A stretch of 64,000 nucleotides of DNA from Melastoma dodecandrum (lineage: Eukaryota; Streptophyta; Magnoliopsida; Myrtales; Melastomataceae): contig JARUPY010000534.1 in the NCBI GenBank assembly GCA_029817715.1, positions 3,474,501 to 3,538,500 on the forward strand, given 5' to 3'. The notes under the pieces are model-generated. The model worked only from the letters and a program-made list of their open reading frames with translations. It ran no database searches and was not told the origin of the DNA. Shown here piece by piece: positions 27,001 through 39,217 of this stretch; the stretch's first letter is position 1, and each line of letters starts with the position of its first letter. A program made the translations under genes and the position numbers.

Positions 27001-27948
27001 CGATCACCAATTGAGATGTCACATCGTATAAGCATTTCCAACATTCATGCTACTCATCCTCCATTTAAGGATCATCACTGATTATATCATCCTCTAATGA
27101 AGCAAGTAATAGGACAAGGCAACTGCATCAAGATGCCCTTCTCAAATAGACAGCACAAGAAAACTAAAGCTAACAAGAGAAGAAAGCTGGAATTACTACT
27201 CCCGAAGGGTCAGCGATCCCACAGTAACCGTCTGCACGACTTCTATCGCCATTGCATCCGCGCTATAGAAAACCGATAATCATAAAAGCGAATATATAGA
27301 TCTTAATCACAGTAGCATTAACGGAAGAATGAACAGACGGGCGAGGACAGGAATGGATGACGGACAGGTGATCCGAATCCGGAGTCTGCTAGGGGATGCC
27401 GCAATGCCCGGGCGGCACGAGTGATCGGCTGGGAACTGATTCGAATAGAAGAAGTTGGAGGGAATGGGACCGACGCGGTTGGAACTACGGTGAACGGCGT
27501 GCGCAGTGCGCTCATGGAGGAAGGATCACGGTTTTGTGTTCTCCCCATGCATGCTTGGGTTAGACCATGGATGGGTCCAATGTGCCAAAACAAAAGTAAA
27601 CCCAAAACAAATCATAATTCTTTTTTGAAAGACTACAAATAAATAGCTGAAAAACTTGAAAACTTCACTTATACAGTATGATATATACACATCCATCTGG
27701 AGCCGTAGATATTATAATACAATGGGGGAATTGATCCTAATGGCTTACGATCTCTAACGGCATATAATTTTAGTACAAAAGAAAATCTACCAAATCTGCT
27801 ATTAACCTTGAAGGCACGTATAGAAGCATCTAAAGCTGGTTCTTTGATTTTGGAGGGTGACAACAGACCTACCATAGCAACTCACTATCCTTTGCCCCTA
27901 CTCGGCAGCCACTAACAATGCTAGTTTTGTTAGCCCTTGAAGGAACAT
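24037..27948. other. 3.9-kb AT-rich intergenic region upstream of CRK
   Basis: It contains the CRK promoter (near 24037-24400, with a GGGGA-rich stretch at 24200-24225), many poly-T/poly-A tracts (24940-24965, 25455-25470, 25625-25650, 25985-26000) and probably the 3' UTR of the MAPKKK gene at its right end. No long frame, LTR, terminal inverted repeat or tRNA-like structure was recognised. Confidence 0.5.
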
Positions 27949-30900
27949 TTATCCGAACGTGGGATTTCTCCTAATGATCAGTTCGGCACTGGAAGGAGTA
28001 CTAACTGAAGGGCTGAGGTAGCTGCTTGTTGTTTGTTCCGAACTAGGGGACAGAACCGGGGGCACATCAAGGATGGACCTACGAGAGAAACGGATCACTG
28101 ATGTTAAGTCGATGTTCTCCGCGAGAGGTGGCCATCTAGTGTCACTGGAGAAAAAGAGCAACCATCAAGCACCAGCCAAACCAAAAGTTGTCTTATCTCT
28201 CTACTGCTTCGAAAAATAGGCAATCGATACCTTATGCAGAAGATGAGTAATGTTACCTGTTGTAGTCAGTATTTGGTTTTGAATCCTGTGTCCCAGACGG
28301 CAAGATCGGCCTAGCATGCACAGTGGCGTATCCTTAATTCAGGAATAACAAGATTGACATCAATCTTCCATTTTCTTTTGCATTTTGATGATAACAGCAT
28401 GATCGCTTCTTATTACCTACCACGGATCTCCTAGCGAATGATGGCTGACTACGTGGTGAAAAATCCATCTGAGGAGAAGACTTGAGAAACCGGTGATCAA
28501 GTAACTTCGCAGCCGATGGCCTCTCGGCTGGGTTTTTCCGAAAACAACATCTCAAGAAATCTTTTCCCTCTGCTGACAACATATCGGGCATAGGCGGTGT
28601 ATCACTCAGCACCCAGAACATTGCTGCAGCCTGTGGGAAAACGAAGGCTTAGGTAGGTAAAAATCAATAATAGGAATCAGAAACACCAACATGTAAACTT
28701 CTATTCAAGCTAAAAGTCAATGACCAAATCCACATTTTTGTTAAATGGGAATTCATATTCGGGGCACGCCTATTCATTTGTCAGTATATGAGGAACATAA
28801 AAAATCAAATCCAGCAAAAGGCAATGAGAAAATGACCTAAAGCCGAGAGAAGGTTCTTACTGCCTCAAAGTTGCTCCAAGGAGGCTTCCCGGTAAGCATT
28901 TCAATGATAGTGCAACCCAAACTCCAAATATCGACAGCAAAAGCATTATCAGAGTTGTCTTTCTTCATCACGGGGTATATGAGCTGCATAAGGCAGGGTG
29001 TAAGAAGCCACAGGCTATTGATTGTGAATATTAACACTGAAAAGGTTACAACAATTACCTCTGGAGCCATCCAGTAGGGACTTCCTTTTAAAGAGAGCTC
29101 AGCTGCTGGTCCGGCTAGCTAAAAGCAGAAACAACGCCGATTTTTAGCTATTGCAATAGAGCATGCCAAAGAAATGCATGACCAGTTAAAAAATGCGGAT
29201 AGATTATATAGAATGTTGAGTTATGACTATCTTCTCAAGTCAAAGGCAGAAACTTAATGCTGATAGATTATATAGAACGTTGAGGTATGACTATCTTCTC
29301 AAGTCTAAAGACAGAAAACTTACATGTTTAGTAATTACCAAAAAAAGAAAACTTACGTGTTTAGCCATCCCAAAGTCAGCAAGTTTGACAACTCCAGCTG
29401 CATCGACAAGCAAGTTTGCCCCCTTGATATCCCTGTATTCACTTAGCAGAATAAGTGCACAAATATACAGAAAACAGTGAAATTACACCTTCTCCAAATA
29501 AAATTCATTCTCGTTGTATTAGTGAGGTATATACTCCAATACCAAAAACATTTTGATAAAGTCACTTAGCCATACCTATGGACGGTCTTCTACGATGCAA
29601 GTAAGCCAGCCCGGATAGAATATGCCGAGTAAAATTGCGGACAACAGATTCTGTTATGGCCCCACAATGGTCGCGCACATACTTGTTAATGGATCCTGGA
29701 TGGACATACTCCAGGTATATATAAAACCGATCATCAACCTGCATATAAGTAATTTGAAATTTGATTAATGAAATCCTCAAAAAGATTCTGCAATAAAGGA
29801 GGCTGAAATAATGTCACTGAGAGTGAGGAAGAAGGATACTATTTCACTGCCATAGTACTGTACAATATTAGGATGTTTCAGCCGGCTTAGCATGTCGATT
29901 TCCTGCGATGTGCTAACAATATCAAACAAAAAGCACAAGAAGACATAAAAAATCACTATGAATCACCATGCACTAAACTAGTAATGCCTGCCTCAAGTAC
30001 TTGATTTAATCAAAGCCATGCAGAGCAGTTGACCCCTTCCCAGAAAGCCTAAATATGGAAATGCTTCATGACATCCTCTTCATCTAAAATTTGATGTAAT
30101 TGAAGTTGATAAATATGTATGATATTAAATATTTCACCTGTTCCAGCTGCTTCATGCTCTCTTGAGACTTTGGGTCATCCGCGCACAATTCAACTTCCTT
30201 CATAGCACAAAGAGCTCCAGTTTCTCTGTCAGTTCAGTTAAGTCATATCAGAGGGAACACTAAACTAAACTAAACTAAACTGTAAGTACCAAAAAACTAC
30301 ACTTACATACCGATTGCTAGCAACATAAACACTGCCGAATGTTCCGCGTCCAATAAGCTTTCCTTTCTTCCATTGCCCTTTTAGTGGCATGGTTTCTGTC
30401 ATAATGGAGACGTGAGGTCTAGAAGATGGGGAATGCAAAGCTGCAGAAGGTGGAAGGGGTAGAGGATGAACACTAGCATTGGCATTGCTGTCCTGCCAAG
30501 CTGTGGACAAGGACTTGGGATGTAGTGATGATAATGACCCCATCGTGTTTTTTGCAGATTTCGCTGGACTCTTTACTGGAGGACTAGGAAGCGGGGCTTC
30601 AAAACTATATGCAGAAAGTTCATGAGCACTTGGAAAAGATTGGCCAGTGGGCATCTCAGGTGCAGACCAAATATTAGCTGGTTTTAGAGTAATGTGATAG
30701 TATTGGAGGAATTCCCTATTAAAGTTTCTTCTTGCACTAATCGACAAAGGACTGGTTGGTGTACTCCTAGCAGCAACACTATTCCTAGAATTTTGCCGTG
30801 AGCTTCTACTCCCCTTCACATTATTTGAACTTGTCCTGGAAGGTCTCCCATCCATTTGCTCCGGAGACTCTTGTCCATCTTCAATAGCACTGTGAAGAGT

Positions 30901-32018
30901 AATGACGTGAAAAGGTAAATATTTTTTGGATTGCAAAAGTTAACGACGCCAATGGGGGACAAGTTACATTGTGATAATGCTATACACAAATGATTCACAG
31001 TGCAGTAATTTGGCAATGAGATGTTGCTCGAATTGAACGCCTATGCATATCATTTCCAATGCAAAATCAGACAAGAAGCAGTGTCCTACATTCTCTACCC
31101 CTGGTCCCAAAGGATATGGACATTGAAGAGAAGATATCCCAAATCATCCACCTCCAAGAATATGAATCAAAGAAACAATTATGTATGAGGTTTCCCTATT
31201 TCTTTCGTTTTCTGGACAAAACAACAAAACATTTCATTTGCTTGATTTAGAGTATGACTATCATAGCCCAAATCCCAGCTACTAGATGCTAGATGTCATA
31301 ACAGCCCTTCAGAAGCTAGCTTATATCCAAACATGCGAATAACTAATTCCAAAAGCAAAGGTAAGTTACTAGTCATTATCCCCTAACGTAAAATCAGCTT
31401 CATTAACAACCATATGCATCATGTCATGACACAATAGGCTTTTCATTGTTGACGAGTTCACCAAATGCAAAATCTCATGGCTTAAGGACTCCACAAGTAC
31501 TAACATGATAGGCAGCATTTTACTCCTCCTAAAGGATCAAGGTTTCATCAAAATCAAACCTGTCTAAACAAATTTTCCAAACAATGCCAAATATTAACTA
31601 TTCATGGTCTTGACATAAAAAAGTCATTCGAAAGCCAGAGAAAAAAAGAGGAAAAGAAAAAAGGAAATTATTCTCACCTTGTGAAAACTGCATCTTCCAG
31701 GGAAGGGGGCGGCAGAGGCAGAGGAAGCGACATAGACATCCCAGCGATTGCCGTGGCCATCGTCACTCCCTCCTCCGCAACAGGAGGCAGCAGCTGAAGC
31801 GCACCAGATATCTCGTGTTCTGAGAGGTACCTGAGGTTCATCTGGCGCGTGAGCTTGGGACATCCGGAGGAAGGACTCCAACCGTTGACACCAAAGTCCA
31901 TCGCTGCGGTCTTAGAAGAAGAACAAGGAGTTGAAGCCGAGACGCATGACGACGTCGACGCCGAGGCCGAGGCTGAGACTGAGGCCGTGGTGTTGGTGAC
32001 GTTTTGGAGCCAGCGCAT
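27949..32018 (-). CDS. MAPKKK5-like MAP kinase kinase kinase with a frameshift
   Basis: Eleven exons (32018-31678, 30889-30311, 30225-30138, 29902-29840, 29738-29576, 29432-29357, 29118-29059, 28983-28861, 28630-28417, 28332-28257, 28144-27949) total 1979 nt. The N-terminal MRWL and the Ser/Pro-rich region resemble the MAPKKK3/5/YODA group. The kinase domain starts near residue 290: GRGTFGSV, catalytic lysine in CAMKEVEL (316), YIYLEYV. Exon 6 encodes DIKGANLL and LADFG, exon 7 GSPYWMAPE, exon 8 [14 protein letters not shown]. Every exon fits the family reading, but exon 5 is one base short: after YLH (His405) one nucleotide is missing within 29587-29594, just before the catalytic VHRD. Read literally, the protein leaves frame at the catalytic loop. 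This is either a real loss of function or a base-call error; without it the protein would be 659 residues. The role of the family is phosphorylating MAPKKs in immunity and development. Confidence 0.88.
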
Positions 32019-32426
32019 CTCGTGATTATCATCTTACGGCAAAAATCCTCAGAGACGAATGCAAACAATCCTCCCGGAGACACCGCGCCTCATAACAAAC
32101 AGCAACGACGATCGCCTTGAATTTCCCGGATTCGTGATCCCCAACCGATGGACGACGCAATGCGAAGAGTGCGGAGGCTCCCTTGGCATCATCGGGGGGT
32201 TGGGGGCGGCGGCGATGCGGATGATGTTCGGAGGGAGGCGGGGGTGGGGGAAGAAGAAACGCTGGGCCGGCCGTTGGGAACGGATTGTGATAGCCGTAAA
32301 CAGCTATCGGTCGGATTAGCAGAAAAGCTGGACCAAAGGTTCACAACAGGAAAACGAAAACCACCAATTCAGTAGAAAGAAAGGCTGAATGACCCAATCC
32401 TACGACGGTCGGATGTTCCCCATTCT
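32019..32426. other. 5' flank of the MAPKKK gene
   Basis: Probable 5' UTR and promoter. The plus-strand frames here are GC-rich but unlike any protein that I know. Confidence 0.4.
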
Positions 32427-32762
32427 TCACCCCGCCTCCTCTTCCACCTTCACCTCCGAGACCTCCATAATCTTCCCTTCCTGTTTCTTCTTCAGTGGGG
32501 CCAACTTGTCCCCCATAACAACTTCCTTCACAGCAGTGGCCACGCAGCCGTTGCAACAACCCTCTGGGTTTTTCCCCGATCCCCCTTGTTCTCCATTCTT
32601 CTCATTTCCGTCCTCGGGCCTGGGCTTCGACTTCTCCTCCTCTTTCGCTTTTCCCCTTGCAGCCCAGCTTCCATTCTTCTTGCGAGAGCCCAATCCTTGA
32701 AAGCTCCAATTCTCTTCTGCCGAATTAACGGTCATCCGAGCTGCTCCTTCATCAACATGCAT
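32427..32762 (-). CDS. Hypothetical Lys/Glu-rich small protein
   Basis: An intact 111-residue frame with an ATG start, strongly charged (many Lys, Glu), with a small cysteine cluster CCNGC near residue 70. It has no signal peptide or membrane segment. It lies divided from the MAPKKK start by 400 bp on the same strand. The family is not recognised. The composition could reflect a real disordered nuclear or cytosolic protein or just purine-rich sequence; the complementary strand is open too, which lowers confidence. Confidence 0.3.
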   Translation of the reverse strand: MHVDEGAARMTVNSAEENWSFQGLGSRKKNGSWAARGKAKEEEKSKPRPEDGNEKNGEQGGSGKNPEGCCNGCVATAVKEVVMGDKLAPLKKKQEGKIMEVSEVKVEEEAG

Positions 32763-33220
32763 CAGATTGTCCTCGATTTCGACACCCTCGGGTTCGTGTG
32801 ATGTGAGAAAACATGGGAGAGGGGAAGTTTTGGGTTAAGTGGGAGGAGGATGATTAGATTCAATTAGTTAAATCCTACGTGCTTAACTAACGGAATTTAG
32901 CTGGTTAAAAATTAATACGATTGTTTAACGGGTCGAGCCTCTTAGCCTAACCCCAGTTCCTTTTCTTAAAAATAGTTATATTTCCTTATTCCTTTGGTTC
33001 AGACTGCTATCGTTTTTCCTTCATTGTTATTATTAAAAGAATTTCGTGTGTTACTTTCTTTTAAATTTGTGAATAATTCGTTCTTTTCTTTCTACTGAAG
33101 GTTGTAGTTTATTTTGTTTAAAAGGCTTAATTATTATGTGTTTTGTTCCTAAATAACATTTGTCTTGAAATTATTTCGTTTAATAAAATCGTAATTTTTT
33201 AAATTTGTTTATTAAGGTAT

Positions 33221-33260
33221 AAAGGCCGATTTCATCGTACTCGAAATGAAGTTGGCCTTT
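33221..33260. repeat. Imperfect 15-bp inverted repeat (hairpin)
   Basis: The left arm AAAGGCCGATTTCAT (33221-33235) pairs with the right arm ATGAAGTTGGCCTTT (33246-33260) at 13 of 15 positions, leaving a 10-nt loop. Confidence 0.7.
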
Positions 33261-33639
33261 ACGAATCATACCCCATGCATGAAGTGAGTCTTTATAAAAA
33301 ACCGACTTGCGTAAATTTTTTTTTTTAAAATTATACATTAAGGGAGTGGGGCCGACTCCCCTTTCCCTTCGTCACGTTTCCCTCACATTTAAGTTTACTC
33401 AGGACGCCCTAACATTTCCCTTCGTCATGTTTTTCAAGGAGCTTTGTATGAAAATATTGTTGATTTTAAAAAAAATTTATGAATTATGGTCTGAATTTTA
33501 TAAAATATAATTTTAAAGTACGTCCTTTAAAATATAAAGGGGGCGAATTTATAAATAGACAGTAAATTTTAAAAACTCGTCCCTCGACGTTTAAATAAAT
33601 GAACGGGCATACAAAGGAAGCAGGTTTAATACCCGCACC

Positions 33640-33745
33640 ACCCCCCTTTCCTTTTCCCTTCTTCTCTCTCCCCTCCTCCCTCTCTCCTTCCCTTCTTTAC
33701 CTTTTCCTTCTCCCCCTCTCTCTCTTTCCGTCCGTTTTCCCCTTT
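33640..33745. repeat. Polypyrimidine (CT-rich) tract
   Basis: About 100 bp almost entirely C and T on the plus strand, with CCCTTC and CTCTCTCT stretches. It is low-complexity sequence just upstream of the pararetrovirus. Confidence 0.8.
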
Positions 33746-34048
33746 CCTAAAAAATTATTAAAGGCATGGGAGTGGTTTCAAAACCCGTCCGTGCATATTT
33801 GTATGCATTTTAAGAGATGAGTTCGACGATAAAATTATATTTTAAAAAGGCCGCTTTATCAAAAATATCCCCATATTTACAAAGTTTTTCAAATCTACCC
33901 TAAGGTTCAAAAGGTATCTCTCTGTATCCAGAACTTAGACCCAATTTCAAAAATATCCATTGAAGTCTTAAGGTCAGGTTTTCTGAATGGCTGGAGAAGG
34001 AAAATCCTCAGAAAATCCTCAGGAAATCCTTCTGGGACTCCTCCAAGG

Positions 34049-37000
34049 ATGGAGTTCGTTCCAGAGGCTAGATTGTCTCCATTTGGAGTTAGCAAGAGTA
34101 TAAATGATATTTTAACTCAGCTAACGATTCAGGGAAGCAATGAAAGTCTAGAAAGCCGAAACCAAATGGCGAAGGAAGTAGGCTCCATTGTAAATACAAT
34201 GTTAGACGCCCTGGAAAAAGAAAGAGGTTTAAAAAGGCCTGAAGCCGAGGCTACCTCTGGACTGGAAAGTACTACAGGAAAGTCAGTCGAAAGATTGAAT
34301 CTGGGAGGAAGAAATTCCAAACAGAATCAAGGCAAAAGTGTGGATGAGATGTATAGAGAGTCAGTAGCTCCTTTCATCTCAGACTCACAAAAGCGAAGTG
34401 CAAACTTGAACTCCCAGAGTGGGGAGTTGGCAAAAGACCTAAGGAAAGCCTTAGGCTTGGCACAAGATACCCCAGTTCATTTAGACAACAGAACGTTTAG
34501 CGAACTGGTAACTGCGAAGAGGGAAATTTACAGGCCCGATTATCCTCATCGGACTAAACAAGAGTTTGTCCCCAGGGATAATATTTTAAAGCCAATAATA
34601 ACCCCTGGTGCTTTTCTAGACATTGATTGTGAAAAGCACGTATCTGAAAAGATAGATGAGTGGTTATCACTTATTCGGATGACGGCATCGGCAGGAGGAG
34701 TACCTCCTGGAGCAGTCTACGAATTATGTGTAGCAGCCCTCATGGGTACTGCGCAAAAATACTGGAAAACCTTAGTGGCGCACACAGACATTAAGGAAAA
34801 GATAGATCAAGCGCTGACGGTTGACGGAGTATTGGCAATAATCGCTGATGCTCTAAAACGTGAGTTCTGTGGTTTCTCGTTATCCACTGAGACTGTGGAA
34901 AAAGAGCAGTCATTAACTGCTCTTGTTAAACTACAGATCTGTGATATGTGCTGGTTTGATAGCTACGTGTGTGAATTCCAGAAGTATTATTACAATCTGG
35001 ATGTAGTATCTCAACAGTTCATATTAGGAACCTTTTTTGCAAAACTTCCCGAACCTTGGCCGGAAGTTGCGCAAAAGGCTTATGAATTACTTCTGAGTGA
35101 GGAGAAGATTGTCTCTGGACTCGGAGGAAAAATTCAAGCGGTGAAGTACGCAATGCGTAAAGCATGTACTGAGCTCCAGGTGAAAGAGGCGGCTAAGAAG
35201 CTACCTTACCTGAATAAGAGCTGTTGTTCTCAGATAGAGTATGTGCCGGGAAGATACGGATGCGATACTCGCAATACGACTGGAGATTCTCTAAAGAGAA
35301 GGAACTTTCCTCGTAAAACAAGGAAGTTCGTTGGGTACAACAAAAGAAAAGTTTGGCCCAAGAAGGACGCCCAGCGTAAGCAAAGGGGAAGTCTTGCTTA
35401 CAAACCAAAGAGGTTTGTGAGGAGAAGGGATAACCTGAGGGATAAAGATAGGATTGATGCTTTCAAGAGAAAGCATGGCAGAGAGCCTAAATGTCCTAAA
35501 GGAAAACCTTTGAGCAGTTGTAATTGCTGCTGGTTTTGTGGTTCAAAAGACCACAAAGCGGATAGTTGTCCGAAGAAGAACCAAAGGAGAGAAAGACTCC
35601 GTATGGTCTTCCTAGATGACAGGAGTCGAGAAGAAGAAATCCTTGCTTACGAACCAATCGATGAGCAAGAGATTTCCGATTTAGACTCGGAAGTAGAATC
35701 AATATATGAGGTTGTGTCTAATTATGATACAGACTCAGATGATGATTCTGATTTCTGGACCGAACATCTGTTCATGATGCGAGCAGAAAGGGAAGGAGAT
35801 GGAGATGAGTTGGTTCCCTTGGAAACAACTAATCAGATACTGGAGGAAACCCACCAGTATGAAGATCCATCCCAGTCAATTCTGGAATGGAGGTTGCCAA
35901 ATGTCAATGCAAGAGAAATTTATGAAGTATCGAGATTTAGGTTTCGATCCACAATAGATATCTCGCAGACAGAGGCGACGGCGCAAGTCACAAGCACTGA
36001 GCTTGAGACTTTGGATATCCCACTCTTGAATGTACAACGCATAAGAGATACCATGCGTAACGCGAGAGGTGTATATAACTATATACACATTGGGTTGATC
36101 CAGATAGGATTAGTCCCGCTGTTTCATTTACCAGCGGATAGTCCTGTGGTAGCAGCAGTGATCGATAAACGGTGGCGAGAGTTTAGAGATCAGCTGATAT
36201 CAGGAATACAGGCCAACCTAGCGCATGGCCCTGTATGGTTCCAAGTCCATCCAAATTTCATGATGGCCTTGAACGATCGCTGTTTGGGAAATTCATTGAC
36301 CTTAAGGATCAAATCAATGAATATGGATAGGATGAATTCCCAGGCCAAGTTTTTGGCGTATCACACTAGGGTGATTTACCGGTTGGTAAACACCACTAGT
36401 CCTGGTGTGAGGAACATCTCTAGACTTACAGAGTTGTTCGAGGAAGGTCATAACAACTACCAACAGTTCCATAGGCGAGAAGTAAACCCATTGGAGTTAA
36501 CTTGGCCAAGAAACTGGGTTATGACTGAACCTGGCAGTAGCTCTAGGCCGATAAGTGCGGCCAATATTCGACAAAGAGGTAACGAGATTACTTTGATGTT
36601 GGGAGAACCGTCTAGGGACAGTTTTAGAGCTGATAGGCATTTGCCTATGCTCAGCGAAAGAGCTGACAGGCATTTGCCTGTGAGGATACCAATCCTGAGA
36701 GAACCGTTCAATAGAACGCCCTCTGAGGTCTTTTCAAGGGCTAGTGACGTGGGAGAAGACGTAATAGTCTCTCGACCAGAAGTTGCAAGTGCACCTCCAC
36801 TAGTAGAAGAGATGTCTCGAAGGTCTGTTGATTCAAGGACCCCGTCACAACATACGGGAAGAATCGTAGGGTATAGACAGGTTTCATTACCAGTCTATGA
36901 AGACCCTGTAGATCAACCGAGAGAGGAGTCTATACGGATGTTAAGAGTAACTAATACTGGTAGCTCTTTATCTGAGATTCCTGAAGTTTGTAAGGTTATC

Positions 37001-39217
37001 GAGCAGATAGCCAAACAAAGGTCTATTGCGATAGACGATATCTGGAGGATGATAGAACCATCCCAGAAGGTACCTGAGAATATTGGGTTTAGTGTTAGGA
37101 AGGAAGACTTGAGCACATATGTTGCTCTAACTTTCAAATTTCCTGGATACTATGAGTATTCTCTGGATACTTTGATAGACACTGGGTGTAGCATAACTTG
37201 TGCTAGACTCAATGCTCTGCCAGATGAGTGGTGGGAACCACTGCAGAAACCCATCCACATGGTTAACGTCGATGGTATGGCCACAATTGTTGGTCATAAG
37301 GCAAGCAACGTGCCTGTCTTTATTGGTGGACAAAAGTTCATCATTAAAGAGATTCTTGCACATCCTTTACTAGAGGCCGACATCATTATTGGTAACGCCT
37401 TTTTGAAGGGACAAAAGGAAAACCTTCCTTTTGTGCAGAATGAAAATGATGTTTCCATCGGTGGGGTAAAAATAAGTATTCTACAAGAGCCTAGACTTCG
37501 GTTAAAATTTGGCTTTTATCCGGTAAAACGGACAGAATACTGTGGTGATACTCCATGTGAACGAGCTTTCAGAGTGCGAGCTCAACGTGGTGATATACGG
37601 TTGGATGAGAACGAATCATGGGTACAAACTCTGTTTTCTCCAACGAATACCAGTAGCTGGTATGACGACCTGTTTAGAAATCCAAAACAGGAAGTGTGCA
37701 TGACTGTCAAGTTAATGGGAACAAAATGGGATAAGTTCCTAATAAAACTAGCTGATAATTTTAGTGTAGATCCACTGAAGTTATGGACTCGAAATGGCCT
37801 AAAGGCTAAATTAGAGTTGAAAGATCCCGGAACCATTATAAGAGTCAGAAACATTACGTATACGGCTGAGATGGTTGAGGAGTTTGACAAACAAAATCCT
37901 GAGTTGCTTGAAAAGGGTTTGATTAGGGACAGTTATAGTCCGCATTCTAATCCTGCCTTTATGGTAATTAACCACGCCGAGTAGGTGCGGGTAAAAGCAC
38001 GAATGGTTATAGACTAACGTCAGCTTAATAAAGCGACAAAGGACAATGGCTATAAGATTCCAATTGCGGGAGATCTTATTGATAGGATTAGTTTGAGTCA
38101 ACCAAAATACTTTTCTAAATTTGACTTGAAAAGTGGATACTGGCAAGTCAAAATGGAGGAAGAGTCGGTTCCTCTAACTGCCTTCAATGCTCCGCGAGGA
38201 ATGTTTGAATGGTTGGTAATGCCATTTGGTCTGAAGAATGCTCCAGGCGTGTTCCAGCGCAAAATGGATAATGCTTTCAAGCAAATCCAAAAGTTCTGTG
38301 CAGTCTATATAGACGATGTGCTAATCTACAGCCAGACTGAAGATAAACACATGAGACACCTTGATCAGGTGGCTGATATCTTCCGACGAGAAGGTATGAT
38401 TCTATCAGAAAAGAAGATAGAATGGTTTAAGGAATCAGTTAACTTTCTAGGCATGGAGATTGAGCAGGGAAAAATTAAACTGCAAAATCATATTGCTGAG
38501 AAGATAGTTAATTTTCCTGGCAGACTTGAGGATAGGAAGCAAGTCCAAAGATTTTGTGGATGCGCTAACTATGCAAGAAAGTTTGTGAAAGATCTTTCCC
38601 GAGACCTGAGTAGGATTTCGAAGAAAACCTCTTCTACAAATCCTTGGAAATGGGAAGATGAAGACACTCAGTCCATTAGAAGGATTAAAGCAAAGGTAAA
38701 GAATTTACCACAATTAGCTTTACCATCTGATAAAGATGAGTTAGTCTTGGAAGTTGATGCTTCTGAAAATTATTGGGGAGCAGTCCTCAAAATTAGAGGA
38801 CGAAAACCAGAACCGGTATGCAAATACTGGTCGGGAAGCTTCAAGGGGTACGAACTACGGTACCCAATACATGAAAAGGAAGTATTAGCCTTAAAATATG
38901 GAATAAAGGCTTTTTACATCTTTTTGGCACCGAAAGCATTTTTAGTGCGCTCTGACTCGACCTATGTAAAAAGGTTTATGAGTCTGAACCTTAAGGAAGC
39001 CAGGCAAACTAGACTCTTGAGGTTGCAGGAAATGTTAAGCTATTATAAATACGAGGTCGAATACATTAAGTCCGACCACAACATAATAGCTGACTCTCTC
39101 TCTAGAGAACTTGCAAACACCTCTCTTTCTAAAAACTCTGCAGATGGATCCTGCTGCAAAGAGAAAGATATGCTGGGGATGCAAGAAGGAGGGACACTCC
39201 CGAAAGGTATGTCCTAA
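34049..39217 (+). pseudogene. EPRV copy 1 polyprotein (CP-MP-protease-RT-RNase H), two stops
   Basis: The frame opens at 34049 and runs 1311 codons to a TAG at 37982-37984. A second in-frame stop (TAA 38015-38017) follows, then the same frame is open to 39217. Visible domains in order are: capsid-like region with basic stretch and a CCHC finger (C494-C507, preceded by C491 and C493 as in caulimovirid capsids); an acidic Asp/Ser segment; a 30K movement-protein-like region (about residues 630-800, YIHIGLIQIG, LAHGPVWF); an aspartic protease site DTG at 1044-1046; RT after the stops with YIDD at 38306-38317; and RNase H (LEVDASENYWG, SDSTYV). The two nonsense codons fall at the start of RT, so RT-RNase H cannot be made by simple translation. 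No frameshifts were noticed elsewhere, which suggests a relatively recent copy. Confidence 0.88.

Larger units (their letters stand above)
32763..33989. other. AT-rich region with hairpin-forming and pyrimidine-rich repeats
   Basis: No gene. Notable are an inverted repeat at 33221-33260, GCCGACTC-type motifs around 33300-33355, and a long CT-rich strand at about 33640-33745. Similar GCCGA-type motifs occur on the other side of the pararetrovirus at 42665-42810. Confidence 0.6.
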
